Shown here piece after piece: positions 1-9,593 of a DNA stretch of 21,545 nucleotides. Within the stretch, counting starts at the first letter, position 1, and every line of letters begins with the position of its first letter. Source of the DNA: Planctomycetota bacterium (GTDB taxonomy: Bacteria > Planctomycetota > B15-G4); NCBI GenBank assembly GCA_003644265.1, contig QNBX01000071.1, forward strand, positions 1 through 21,545. The letters are read 5' to 3'. The notes under the pieces were generated by a model that was not told the origin of the DNA, searched no databases, and was given only the letters and a program-made list of their open reading frames with translations. Both the position numbers and the translations under genes were made by a program.

Positions 1-1
1 C

Positions 2-2344
<2,343 letters not shown>

Positions 2345-2461
2345 GGTCTGCGCCGCGGTGGCACGACGCCGCCGTGGTGCGGCCCCGCTGCTCGTCGGTG
2401 GGCTGACGCCGGCGCCGCGAGGCCGATGGCGCGGTGGCGAGCGGCGCGTACACTCCGCGGA

Positions 2462-3163
2462 ATGACCTACACGCTGGTGCTCTTCGATCTCGACGACACG
2501 CTGCTCGACTTCACGGGGACGCAGGCCGTGGCCTTCGAGGCCACCGTGGCGCGCTACGACATCGACGGCCAGGGCGGCGCCCTCTACGCCCGCTACCAGG
2601 AGTACAACCGCGATTGCTGGCGGCGACACGAGCGAGGCGAGCTCTCCAAGACCCTGCTGCGCAGCGAGCGCTGGCGCTTGATCCTGCGGTCCGCCGGCGC
2701 CGGCCACCTGCCCCACGAACAGGTGGCCGAGTCCTATCTTGAGGAGCTGCCGCGCCACCCGTTGCTGGTGGCCGGCGCCGTCGAGGTCTGCGCAGCGCTG
2801 GCCGAGCAGGTCACCCTGGGCGTGGTGACCAACGGCTTCGAGAGCGTGCAGCACCGACGCCTGGCCGCCTCGCCCCTGGCGGAGTTCATCTCGTTCATGC
2901 TCACCAGCGAGGGCGTGGGCACGCCCAAGCCTGGCCGCCCGCTGTTCGATCGCGCGCTGCAGCTGGGCGAGGCCGTCACCCACGACAGCGTCATGATCGG
3001 CGACAACCCCAGCAGCGACATCGCCGGCGCCAACGCCATCGGCATGCACTCGATCTGGTTCAACCCCACCGGCGCGGCCCCCGAGCCCGGCGTCGCGGCC
3101 ACCCACACCGTGCGGCGGCTGGACGAGCTGCTGGAGTTGCCGAGGATGCCGCGGGTGGGGTAG
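2462..3163 (+). CDS. HAD-family phosphatase, YjjG/YfnB-like nucleotidase
   Basis: Cytosolic haloacid-dehalogenase phosphatase of 233 residues, close in length and layout to YjjG, which dephosphorylates pyrimidine and non-canonical nucleoside monophosphates. Motif I is FDLDD with nucleophile D9 and acid/base D11. Motif II is VVTNG (T123). Motif III is K156 within TPKPG. Motif IV is GDNPSSD (D181, D186). The helical cap falls between residues 15 and 100. I chose the ATG at 2462 because the N-terminus then begins two residues before the motif I beta strand, as in relatives. The same frame is open back to 2426 but that adds a non-conserved arginine-rich extension. It follows the RND gene by 117 nt with no clear shared function. 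The substrate is inferred from the family only; other HAD subfamily I enzymes would look similar. Confidence 0.88.
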   Translation: MTYTLVLFDLDDTLLDFTGTQAVAFEATVARYDIDGQGGALYARYQEYNRDCWRRHERGELSKTLLRSERWRLILRSAGAGHLPHEQVAESYLEELPRHPLLVAGAVEVCAALAEQVTLGVVTNGFESVQHRRLAASPLAEFISFMLTSEGVGTPKPGRPLFDRALQLGEAVTHDSVMIGDNPSSDIAGANAIGMHSIWFNPTGAAPEPGVAATHTVRRLDELLELPRMPRVG

Positions 3164-3284
3164 GAGGGCGGGGTGCCGGCCGAGCCTGAAGCGATCGCCG
3201 CGGCCGCCCCGATCTCGACTGCTGGAGAGGCGGTGACCTATCATGCGCGCGGGCACAGGCGCGACTGAGCACCCCGCTACACGA

Positions 3285-3358
3285 GGGCCCCTAGCTCAGA
3301 TGGTCAGAGCAGCGGACTCATAATCCGTTGGTCCTGGGTTCGATCCCCAGGGGGCCCA
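3285..3358 (+). tRNA. tRNA with anticodon CAU, probably tRNA-Ile2 (alternatively elongator Met)
   Basis: A complete cloverleaf can be folded by eye. The acceptor GGGCCCC (3285-3291) pairs with GGGGCCC (3351-3357), with discriminator A at 3358. The D arm is GCTC/GAGC (3294-3297 and 3307-3310). The anticodon stem GCGGA/TCCGT closes the loop CTCATAA (3317-3323), anticodon CAT at 3319-3321. The variable loop has 5 nt, and the T arm is CTGGG/CCCAG with loop TTCGATC. The terminal CCA is not encoded. CAU is shared by Met and by lysidine-modified Ile2. The C4-G69 and C5-G68 acceptor pairs fit the known TilS recognition features of Ile2, whereas E. coli elongator tRNA-Met differs at these pairs. Initiator Met is unlikely because the 1-72 pair is a normal G-C. 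A weak TATCAT box lies at 3239-3244, about 40 nt upstream. Confidence 0.95.
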
Positions 3359-3421
3359 CATTCGTAAGTCATTTTATAGTAACAACATATAGCGACTGAG
3401 CGTGTTGATGGCGGTTCTCTG

Positions 3422-3441
3422 CGGCACCCTATACGGCACCC
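3422..3441. repeat. Tandem octamer CGGCACCC, two copies
   Basis: CGGCACCC occurs at 3422-3429 and 3434-3441, a 12-nt period separated by TATA. Such paired short repeats resemble arm-type sites of tyrosine integrases, which would suit the position just downstream of a tRNA gene. They could also be chance in a short GC-rich stretch. Confidence 0.5.
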
Positions 3442-3461
3442 AATCGGACCGGCGGCGGACA

Positions 3462-3496
3462 GCCTGATCGCTCGCTCCCTCCGCTTGCGATCAGGC
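3462..3496. repeat. Perfect 10-bp inverted repeat with 15-nt loop
   Basis: GCCTGATCGC (3462-3471) is matched by its exact reverse complement GCGATCAGGC (3487-3496). A related hexamer CGGACC lies on each side (3445-3450 and 3497-3502), and a second short hairpin CGGGC-TTT-GCCCG follows at 3516-3528. There is no T-run after the stems, so a classical terminator is unlikely. An element end or protein-binding site is possible. Confidence 0.6.
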
Positions 3497-3928
3497 CGGA
3501 CCAGTTTCCCCGAAGCGGGCTTTGCCCGGGATCCTGCAGGTGCCGGGCTCGCTCATTTTTTGGCGGTAGGAGGGACGGGCTCCCGAACCGCTCAGACAGC
3601 CCGAACAGCCCAGCGCGCCTCCTGAACGGCTTGTCAGGGCGTCCATCCCCGGGCCGTCGCAGGGCTGCCTGGGCGGCCCTTTCGTCGCAACTCTGGGGCG
3701 ACACGCAAGAAGGACGAGCGCGTGCTGCTGGCCAGGAACTCGCGTCGCCAACAGAGGCCAGGCTCTGCGTCGTTCTCGACGCGCGATGCGTGCGGGGCGT
3801 CCCGTTCCGACTCCGCTGCGGCCATCAACCGCCCGACCAGCCTTGTGGGCGCCGCCTCGCCCCGCATGGCTCTGAGGCTCTCTCGTCGTCGTTCCCGGTC
3901 GCGCCGTCGGGTTGATGGCGTTGTGAGG

Positions 3929-4063
3929 GCTACGCTCCCAGCGCGTCACGCCGCGGCGCAGCACGGCGACCTGCTGCCGAAGGGCGAGGTTCTCTAGCAC
4001 GAGGCGTTGGCGGTCGAGTACGACGGCGCGAAGAACCGCGGCCACGATGTCGAAGGCGTCCAT
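3929..4063 (-). pseudogene. 5' stub of an integrase-core transposase
   Basis: Reading minus from the ATG at 4063, the first 35-45 residues match the start of a common transposase type: a short lead MDAFDIV, then a leucine-rich segment LVLENLALRQQVAVLRR. In relatives this is followed by a helix-turn-helix and a DDE integrase core. Here the reading frame continues to 3491, but from about residue 40 it turns into Arg/Gly/Pro-rich sequence without any DDE motif. The gene is therefore truncated or rearranged after its N-terminal segment. This is a different transposase family from the one at 15296. It lies in the decayed zone downstream of the tRNA. Confidence 0.7.
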
Positions 4064-4274
4064 GGCGGCCGATCGTAGCGGTCACCTGGCTCGATCTACC
4101 GGCCAGTGCTACGGTGCCGTAGTAAGTCCATGCTGCGTATGGCGGACGGACGTTACGGGAGGCACAGGCGTGCGCGCACGCAGGCGCTTGCCAATGGCAT
4201 TAGGGCGCTGTCGATGTAGCCGGGGTTCTAACTGGCAGAGCTGATATTCAACTGCGGACGCTTGAGGAGGTCAC
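4064..4274. other. Intergenic stretch with probable old insertion-sequence end, leader of the FG-GAP gene
   Basis: The part next to the transposase stub contains an 18-nt string (4094-4111) that recurs at 7294-7311 with one mismatch. It also has a 14-nt palindrome CTACGG-TG-CCGTAG (4109-4122). These probably belong to the outer end of the decayed element. The right part leads into the secreted protein gene and carries its strong ribosome-binding site GAGGAGG (4264-4270). No convincing sigma-70 promoter could be picked. Confidence 0.45.
4094..4111. repeat. 18-nt repeat, copy A (ATCTACCGGCCAGTGCTA)
   Basis: Matches 7294-7311 at 17 of 18 positions in the same orientation. It sits upstream of the transposase stub read on the minus strand, so it may be part of that element's end. 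Confidence 0.55.
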
Positions 4275-6866
4275 ATGAGGATCGTCGTCATACTTGGGAT
4301 GGTGCTGGCCCTGGGACAAGGCGCTGCTGGGCAGGTCGTTTCGCCTCCACAGGGAGCGACGGGGGATCCGCCCGCTGGCTTGTCCGAGGTTGACTGGTCC
4401 AGCATCCGCGAGGCCCATCAGGCAAGCCGTCATGCCGTGGAGGCTGTGGACGGCGGCTACCAGGCCCGCAACCCTGGCCAGCGATGGACGACCCAGTTCG
4501 ACGGTCGCGGCTTTACTACTGCGCCCGATGCGGGCGTATGGAGCTGGGGCCTTGAGCTGGTCAGCTACGGCCGAGCGGGTGCAGAGCGCGTTGTCGAGGC
4601 GCCGCAGTCGGTGACGGCCGACGGCCCGCGCGTCGCCTACGCCTGGGACGAGCTGCTCACCGAGTGGTATGTCAACGATGGTCGCGGCCTGGAGCACGGA
4701 TACAGCGTGTTCGCGCGACCGGCGGGGGACGCGGAAGAGTTGATGCTCGACCTGGCGATCCGCGGCAATCTGGAGGCCTCGGTCTCCAGCGACGGCCGCG
4801 ACGTCCGCTTCGCCGACGCCGAGGGCAGCACCCTGCTCAACTACTCGGGCCTGACCGTATTCGATGCGGAGGACCGCACACTCGCGGCGCGCTTCGCGCT
4901 GAGCATCACGGGACTGCGGTTGACCGTCGACGACAGCGACGCCGTCTACCCGCTGACGATCGACCCCGTGGCCCAGCAGGCCTACGTGAAGGCCTCCAAC
5001 ACCGACTCTCAGGACCTCTTCGGCAACTCGGTCGTCCTCTCCGGCGACACGATGGTGATCGGGGCGGTGGGCGAAAGCAGCGACGCCGACGTCGTCGATG
5101 GCGATCAGGCCGACAACAGCGCGCCCTCGGCCGGCGCGGCGTATGTGTTCGTGCGCAACGGGGCGATCTGGAGCCAGCAGGCCTACCTCAAGGCTTTCAA
5201 CTCCGACGGTGCTCCGATCCCCTCCACCAGCGGCGACTTGTTCGGATTCTCGATGTCGATCTCTGGCGACACGATCGTGGTCGGGGCACCGCGCGAGGAC
5301 AGCAGCGCCTCGGGCGTTGGCGGCGACCCGTCGGACAACAGCCTCCAGGACGCCGGGGCCGCGTACGTGTTCGTGCGCAATGGGACGACGTGGAGTCAGC
5401 AGGCGTATCTCAAGGCGTCCAACCCCGACTCCGTGACCTACTTCGGCTCGTCGGTGTCGATCTCTGGCGACACGATCGTGGTCGGATCTCCCGACGAGGA
5501 CAGCAACGCAACCGGCGTGAATGGCGACCAGGGCAACCAAAGCGCGTTCTCGGCCGGGGCGGCGTACGTGTTTGTGCGCAGCGGGACGACGTGGAGCCAG
5601 CAGGCGTACCTCAAGGCGTCGAACACCGATGCGTTCGACACCTTCGGTGAAGCGGTCGCCGTCGACGGCGACACGGTGGTGGTCGCGGCGTCCTTCGAGG
5701 ACAGCGGCGCCACCGGCGTCGACGGCGATCAGAGGGACGACAGTGCGCCCTCGGCCGGGGCTGCGTACGTATTCGTTCGAAACGGGACGACGTGGAGCCA
5801 GCAGGCGTACCTGAAGGCGTCGAATACCGAAGCCGGCGATCGCCTCGGCTCCGCGGTCTCGGTTTCTGGCGAAACTGTCGTGGTCGGAGCGTGGCTGGAG
5901 GCCAGCGGCGCGACCGGAGTCGACGGCGACTCCTCCGACAACAGCGAGCCCCAGTCGGGCGCCGCCTACGTGTTCGAACGCAGCGGAGCGACGTGGAGCC
6001 AGCAGGCGTACCTCAAGGCGTCGAACACCGAAGGGGGCCTCGGCTTTTTTCAGGGCGACAACTTCGGGGCGGACGCGGTGGTCACGGGGGACACGATCGT
6101 CGTGGGTGCCATGTCGGAAGACAGCAATGCCACCGGCATCGACGGCAATGGTCTCGACAACAACGCAGAATCAGCCGGTGCGGCGTACGTCTTCCGCCGT
6201 GCGGGCACGGTCTGGAGTCAGCTCGCCTACCTGAAGGCCTCCAACACCCAAGCCTCCGATCGGTTCGGGACCGCTGTGGCCATCGATGGTGACACGGTGA
6301 TCGTCGGGGCGGCGGCCGAGGACAGCGGCGCCACGGGAGTCGGCGGAGATCAAGGGAACGGCATTGGCGCCGCCCAGTCCGGCGCCGCGTACGTGTTCGA
6401 GCTCGGAGATCCGGCAGAGTGCTTCCTGGTTGTTGGCGACCTTCCGGGCACGACGAACTTCTACGAGGTCAACCACCTGTTCACCACGCAGGTCGGCCCG
6501 GTGATCGAGGGCTCCTACCCCGTTCTGCTCGACGACGTCCCCGAGTTTGTACTGCCGACCGGTGTGTCGACCCGTGTGGCGGCCGTCGGCAGTCAGGGGC
6601 CGATGCGCACGACGCTGGCCAAGCCTCCCAGGTGGTTGCTCGACGGGCAGTTCGCGGTGCAGGTGATGATGTGGAATCCTGTGGCCTTCCCGGGCCTCCC
6701 GGAGCAATGCACCGCGGGCCTCTTCGTCGTTGTGCAACCGGACGGCACGGTGCACACCGAGCCCTACGGGACCAGCGTGGGCGGCTTGGAGATCTGGCAC
6801 GAGATCGATACGAATGCCGCGGGCCAGAAGGTCATCCGCTTCCCGTTCTCGATCCCGGGCATGTAG
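4275..6866 (+). CDS. Secreted FG-GAP-like repeat protein
   Basis: Exported protein of 863 residues. The start is supported by GAGGAGG four nucleotides upstream. Residues 1-19 form a signal peptide (hydrophobic run VVILGMVLALG, then GAAGQ). Residues about 60-233 form an N-terminal domain with the phrase QFDGRGFTTAPDAGVWSWGLEL. Residues 234-712 hold seven repeats of 64-74 residues. Each starts near QQAYLKASNT and contains GDT-V-VGA, then a D-x-D/N acidic calcium-binding-like segment (such as DGDQ), then AGAAYVFVR and W. This is the FG-GAP/integrin-alpha style beta-propeller blade, and seven blades would close one propeller. Residues 713-863 form a separate C-terminal domain of unknown function. 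It is probably a surface or extracellular protein with a binding role, inferred from the repeat type. It is a single-gene unit. The N-terminal domain has no function I can name. Confidence 0.88.
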   Translation: MRIVVILGMVLALGQGAAGQVVSPPQGATGDPPAGLSEVDWSSIREAHQASRHAVEAVDGGYQARNPGQRWTTQFDGRGFTTAPDAGVWSWGLELVSYGRAGAERVVEAPQSVTADGPRVAYAWDELLTEWYVNDGRGLEHGYSVFARPAGDAEELMLDLAIRGNLEASVSSDGRDVRFADAEGSTLLNYSGLTVFDAEDRTLAARFALSITGLRLTVDDSDAVYPLTIDPVAQQAYVKASNTDSQDLFGNSVVLSGDTMVIGAVGESSDADVVDGDQADNSAPSAGAAYVFVRNGAIWSQQAYLKAFNSDGAPIPSTSGDLFGFSMSISGDTIVVGAPREDSSASGVGGDPSDNSLQDAGAAYVFVRNGTTWSQQAYLKASNPDSVTYFGSSVSISGDTIVVGSPDEDSNATGVNGDQGNQSAFSAGAAYVFVRSGTTWSQQAYLKASNTDAFDTFGEAVAVDGDTVVVAASFEDSGATGVDGDQRDDSAPSAGAAYVFVRNGTTWSQQAYLKASNTEAGDRLGSAVSVSGETVVVGAWLEASGATGVDGDSSDNSEPQSGAAYVFERSGATWSQQAYLKASNTEGGLGFFQGDNFGADAVVTGDTIVVGAMSEDSNATGIDGNGLDNNAESAGAAYVFRRAGTVWSQLAYLKASNTQASDRFGTAVAIDGDTVIVGAAAEDSGATGVGGDQGNGIGAAQSGAAYVFELGDPAECFLVVGDLPGTTNFYEVNHLFTTQVGPVIEGSYPVLLDDVPEFVLPTGVSTRVAAVGSQGPMRTTLAKPPRWLLDGQFAVQVMMWNPVAFPGLPEQCTAGLFVVVQPDGTVHTEPYGTSVGGLEIWHEIDTNAAGQKVIRFPFSIPGM
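4974..6410 (+). repeat. Seven in-frame tandem repeats of about 200 bp
   Basis: Coding repeats within the FG-GAP gene. The repeat starts are recognisable at DNA level by CAGCAGGC(G/C)TAC-type sequence before each AAGGC. Blades three to five are the most alike, sharing GGGACGACGTGGAG at their boundaries. This suggests recent duplication or gene conversion between blades. Confidence 0.85.
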
Positions 6867-6907
6867 CGCCCAGGTTCGAGTCCTCGCGGGTGTCCACCGC
6901 GCACCTA

Positions 6908-6933
6908 AATGCGAACCTAACAGAGTTCGCATT
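6908..6933 (+). terminator. Hairpin downstream of the FG-GAP gene, possible terminator
   Basis: AATGCGAAC (6908-6916) and GTTCGCATT (6925-6933) are exact reverse complements around an 8-nt loop, 41 nt past the stop. No T-run follows, so intrinsic termination is only a possibility. The stem is AT-richer than its surroundings, which argues against chance. Confidence 0.4.
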
Positions 6934-7293
6934 CCCGTACCGACCGGACAACCGGAGCGCACGGAGATGCGAATTAGTGCCGGTTCGCTTTTCAGTGCGC
7001 TTTGGGGAACCACCACCTGGGGCAGGAGCGAGCGGGGGGCTCTGGGTGCGTGACGGGGGCGCCAGGATCGCGGGGGAACGCCGGTCTGCGGGCGTGTTGG
7101 CGGGGGTGGTCCGGTGGTCATCAACCAGAATGGAGGGCTGGTTGATGAGGATAGTGCCAGGTGCTGGGGGGGCGCCGTCACGCCGGGAGCCAAGTGCAGG
7201 AGCCTGACTGCTTCCGGTTGAACTCGCGTGCAGGCCTGTCGCTTAGATGTTGAAGGCTCCCTTGGCGGGAGGACCCGAGGGGCGTCTCGGCGC

Positions 7294-7311
7294 ATCTGCC
7301 GGCCAGTGCTA
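7294..7311. repeat. 18-nt repeat, copy B (ATCTGCCGGCCAGTGCTA)
   Basis: One mismatch to 4094-4111. It ends two nucleotides before the outer end of the 427-bp element, so that element may have inserted beside or into a remnant of the same decayed insertion sequence. Confidence 0.55.
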
Positions 7312-7313
7312 AC

Positions 7314-7740
7314 CTCGTCCTATCCAATTACTCGGCCGACAGTGATCAGCGGGTGTTGGCCAGCTGCGGTGGCGAGTTCGGGATGCCGGGTTGTCATGCG
7401 GCGGCCGAGATCGATGGCACAGTGGTCGCGAATGGCCTCATGACCATGGACGCGCACACCCTCGGCGGCTCAACCTGGGACGGTTCCGGCCGGCCGCGAG
7501 GCGACGGCGTTTATCGTCGGGGAGGCGCAGCCGGCGTCCACCAAGTTGCTCCTTGAGGACTCGGTTCTCCTGCACGAGGTACTCGATGACCTCCTGCTGG
7601 CGGCGGCCCATCCAGCCGGCGACGGAAACCAAGAGGAGCTGGAGCGGTTGGATGGCGGCGTTCATCCGGCTATTGCAGGGGGGCGCAAGTCCCCGGTCAG
7701 TGGGCAGTTACGGCACGGCCGAGTTTGTGGACAGGACGGG
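7314..7740 (-). mobile_element. 427-bp non-autonomous insertion-sequence derivative, copy 1
   Basis: Reading on the minus strand, the left end (7740 inward) is CCCGTCCTGTCCACAAACTC and continues GGCCG. The right end (7314 inward) is CTCGTCCTATCCAATTACTC followed by GGCCG. These are imperfect terminal inverted repeats of about 25 bp. The first 300 nt or so match the left end and first 58 codons of the full-length element at 15221. The remainder, about 150 nt, has no match to that copy except the terminal repeat. It has exactly the same length as copy 2 (12123-12549) and no indels in the region I aligned. It behaves like a MITE derived by internal deletion. No target-site duplication is evident, and the outermost base of the ends is uncertain by a few nucleotides. 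Confidence 0.8.
7438..7665 (-). pseudogene. Truncated transposase N-terminus inside copy 1
   Basis: 75 codons starting MNAAIQPLQL. Residues 1-58 align with the transposase at 15296 (leucine-rich and coiled-coil-like, including QQEVIEYL and ENRVLKEQL), then diverge into an Arg-rich tail NRPRLSRRG before the stop. The DDE catalytic core is absent, so it cannot transpose by itself. The frame is intact and has the same length as the copy-2 counterpart, with about 10 residue differences, so a small protein could still be made. Confidence 0.7.
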
Positions 7741-7958
7741 AGTGCCGGCGCGGGCTGGCGGGGGGCCTTTGAAACGCCTATCCGCGGACTGGGTCAAGGC
7801 GCGAGGGTCCGAAGAGTCTAGCAACGTGACGCGCGCCGCACGGGATCGCCCCCGATCGGTCGGCCGGCACGCGCCCTCGCCCTCGCCCTCGCCCTCGCCG
7901 GGCGTGGGCGCGCTCGACGGAGCGCCGCCAACGAGACCGTCGTTGCTACAATGGAAGC
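7741..7958. other. Short intergenic region with a hexanucleotide run
   Basis: Holds four GCCCTC units and, near its right end, a TACAAT -10-like box (7947-7952) just upstream of the GTG at 7959. No matching -35 element is obvious. Confidence 0.45.
7873..7896. repeat. Four tandem GCCCTC hexamers
   Basis: Perfect 4 x 6-nt microsatellite-like run about 60 nt upstream of the small gene at 7959. Such tracts can vary in length by slippage. Because it is upstream of the start, variation would alter spacing rather than reading frame. Confidence 0.8.
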
Positions 7959-8162
7959 GTGACTCGTCGCATCGATTTCGTCAGGAAGCGCCGCCTCGGA
8001 GACGAGGACGATCCCCTGTCGGACCATGCCCAGCTCACCCCCGCCGAGCGGCTCTCCCTGGTGTGGGAGTTGACCAAGACGGCACTGGCCTTCAGCGAGC
8101 GGACGCATGTTGAACCGAGACTTCAGCGATCTGTTGTCCGCTTTCGCCGACTGCGGGGTTGA
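7959..8162 (+). CDS. Small hypothetical protein upstream of nucleotidyltransferase
   Basis: 67 residues, basic N-terminus (MTRRIDFVRKRRL), then a helix with the phrase LTPAERLSLVWELT (residues 26-39), and an Arg-rich end RLQRSVVRFRR. It starts at GTG with a GGA motif close upstream and a TACAAT box at 7947-7952. Its 3' end overlaps the next gene by 56 nt in a different frame, which suggests translational coupling. From memory, small proteins with a similar ERL-x-LVWELT helix often precede minimal nucleotidyltransferases in planctomycetes and myxobacteria, so the pair may be a functional unit such as a toxin-antitoxin-like module. That role is inference; nothing in this protein shows an activity. 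Confidence 0.6.
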   Translation: MTRRIDFVRKRRLGDEDDPLSDHAQLTPAERLSLVWELTKTALAFSERTHVEPRLQRSVVRFRRLRG

Positions 8163-8580
8163 GTACCTGCTCATCGGAGCGCACGCGCTCTCGGTCCACG
8201 GTTTCGTGCGGGCCACGGGCGACCTGGACGTGTGGGTGCGGCCATCGCGAGAGAACGCCGGCGCGGTCTGCAAGGCGCTGCGCGCTTTCGGTGCTCCCGC
8301 AGAGATGTTCACAGAAGACGACCTGGTGCAGCCCGATCAGGTGCTCCAACTTGGTGTCGCGCCCGTTCGCATCGACATCCTGACGAGCATCTCCGGGGTC
8401 ACGTTCGATGAGGCCTGGGGCGCTCGCATGGAGGTCCTTGTCGAAGGTCAGAGCGTGTCCGTTCTCTCGCGCGAGCACCTGATCATCAACAAGCAGGCTA
8501 CGGGCCGCCCTCAGGATCTGATCGATGTGGATCGGCTCACTCAGGGAGACGCAGGCCGAGGCGAGCGGGGCGGCGAGTGA
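8107..8580 (+). CDS. Minimal nucleotidyltransferase (pol-beta fold)
   Basis: 157 residues. The pol-beta nucleotidyltransferase fold is shown by YLLIGAHALSVHG (residues 20-32), the metal-binding pair GDLDVWV (D39, D41) and a third acidic residue D90 in VRIDIL. A Lys-rich end segment LIINKQATGRPQDLIDVDRL (122-144) is typical of the AbiEii/DUF6036-like group. Members of these groups transfer nucleotides to RNA or protein, and several act as toxins or antitoxins. No HEPN partner is seen; the only companion is the 67-residue gene overlapping its start. Its stop overlaps the next start (GTGA), so all three genes may be co-translated. Target and biological role are not visible. Confidence 0.82.
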   Translation: MLNRDFSDLLSAFADCGVEYLLIGAHALSVHGFVRATGDLDVWVRPSRENAGAVCKALRAFGAPAEMFTEDDLVQPDQVLQLGVAPVRIDILTSISGVTFDEAWGARMEVLVEGQSVSVLSREHLIINKQATGRPQDLIDVDRLTQGDAGRGERGGE

Positions 8581-9593
8581 GCGGGCTCATCCGTTCGCCA
8601 GGCGTCGCGTTCCATGGCCTGCTGCTTGTGTGCGGGCTGCTGGTGTCTTGTGGAGACGCCGCGCAAGGTGCGGCTGACGTGGCCCTCGACGAGCGTGGGG
8701 AGGCGACCCCGGCGGAACTCGTCGCCGAGCCGGCGGCGGGGCTCTCGCAGCGGCTCGAGCGGCACGTGAGCCTGCTCGCGGGCCTGGGCGAGCGCAGCAT
8801 GGCCGCGCCTGCGAGCCTGCAGCGCGCCCGGGAGTACGTCGGCGAGCAGTTCCGGGCCCTGGGTCTCTCGCCGGAGGAGCACCTCTTCGAGCACGCTGGT
8901 CTGTCGCTCGCCAACGTGTGGTGCGAGCTGCCGGGGAGCACGCCGGGAGCTCCCGTGGTCCTGCTGGGTGCGCACTACGATTCCATCGGTCCGGGCGCCG
9001 ATGACAACGCCAGCGGCGTCGCCGCGCTGCTCGAGCTGGCGGCGTTGCTGCGCACCGAGCCGCTGACCCGACCCGTGCGCTTCGTGGCCTTCGTGAACGA
9101 GGAGCCGCCCTGCTTTCAGGAGGCGTGCATGGGCAGCCGCGTCTACGCTCGGCGCTGCAAGGCCGCGGGCGAGCAGGTCGAGCTCATGCTCAGCCTGGAG
9201 TCGATCGGCTTCTGGTCGGACGAGCCGGAGAGCCAGCACTACCCGCCGCTGCTCGCTGCCAGCTATCCCAGCACCGGCGACTTCGTGGCGTTCGTCTCCG
9301 ACCTCGAGCATGGCGGCGCGCTGCAGCGCTTCCTCGCGCTCTTCCGCCAGACGGAGAGCGTGCCTTCGGAGGGCGCGGTGCTCCCCGGGGCGCTGCCTGG
9401 CGTGGGCTGGTCCGACCACTGGAGCTTCTGGCAGGAGGGCTACCCGGCGCTGATGGTGACGGACACGGCGCTCTTCCGGAACCCGCACTACCACGAGGCC
9501 AGCGACCTCCCCGAGACGCTCGACTACGAACGCATGGCGGCGCTGGTGCGCGGTCTGAAGCAGGCGCTGGTGGAGCTCTCCCAGAGCCCTTGA
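8577..9593 (+). CDS. M28-family zinc peptidase, predicted lipoprotein
   Basis: 338 residues. The N-terminal hydrophobic stretch GLLLVCGLLVSC ends in a lipobox (LVSC) with lipidated C25, so the enzyme should be anchored on the outer face of a membrane. The peptidase domain spans about 60-335. Expected di-zinc ligands are all present: H133 in AHYDS, D142 in ADDNASG, the catalytic/ligand pair E175-E176 in VNEE, E208 in LESIG and H306 in HYHEASD. This is the arrangement of M28 aminopeptidase/glutaminyl-cyclase-like enzymes. The GTG start overlaps the stop of the nucleotidyltransferase by four bases. No downstream start in frame would preserve the signal sequence, so this start is favoured. The overlap may reflect compact packing rather than shared function. 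Substrate unknown. Confidence 0.9.
   Translation: MSGLIRSPGVAFHGLLLVCGLLVSCGDAAQGAADVALDERGEATPAELVAEPAAGLSQRLERHVSLLAGLGERSMAAPASLQRAREYVGEQFRALGLSPEEHLFEHAGLSLANVWCELPGSTPGAPVVLLGAHYDSIGPGADDNASGVAALLELAALLRTEPLTRPVRFVAFVNEEPPCFQEACMGSRVYARRCKAAGEQVELMLSLESIGFWSDEPESQHYPPLLAASYPSTGDFVAFVSDLEHGGALQRFLALFRQTESVPSEGAVLPGALPGVGWSDHWSFWQEGYPALMVTDTALFRNPHYHEASDLPETLDYERMAALVRGLKQALVELSQSP

Larger units (their letters stand above)
3359..3928. other. Non-coding, repeat-bearing flank downstream of the tRNA
   Basis: About 570 nt without a convincing gene. The first 60 nt are markedly AT-richer than the rest of the window (for example TTTTATAGTAACAACATATA), then GC content returns. Two copies of the octamer CGGCACCC at a 12-nt period and a 10-bp inverted repeat follow. 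Open frames here have atypical composition and no recognisable motif. Base composition and repeats beside a tRNA 3' end suggest the scar of an integrated element, but no integrase is present, so this is inference. Confidence 0.5.
6867..7313. other. Non-coding stretch between the FG-GAP gene and the 427-bp element
   Basis: About 450 nt. It holds a hairpin 41 nt after the stop codon (listed separately), a related partial motif (GATGCGAA at about 6966), and the 18-nt repeat copy B at its right end. No open frame here has a ribosome-binding site or recognisable protein. Confidence 0.6.

Noticed and set aside
3491..4063. Full 190-codon frame as an intact gene
   Set aside because: Only the first 40-45 residues look like a transposase; the remainder lacks any integrase motif, so it is listed as a stub.
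4248..5540. 430-codon minus-strand frame antisense to the FG-GAP gene
   Set aside because: Its internal repeats mirror the FG-GAP repeats on the other strand; no ribosome-binding site or recognisable motif.
4974..6410. CRISPR array or VNTR
   Set aside because: The period of about 200 bp is coding and in frame with protein blades; there are no short repeats with unique spacers anywhere in the window.
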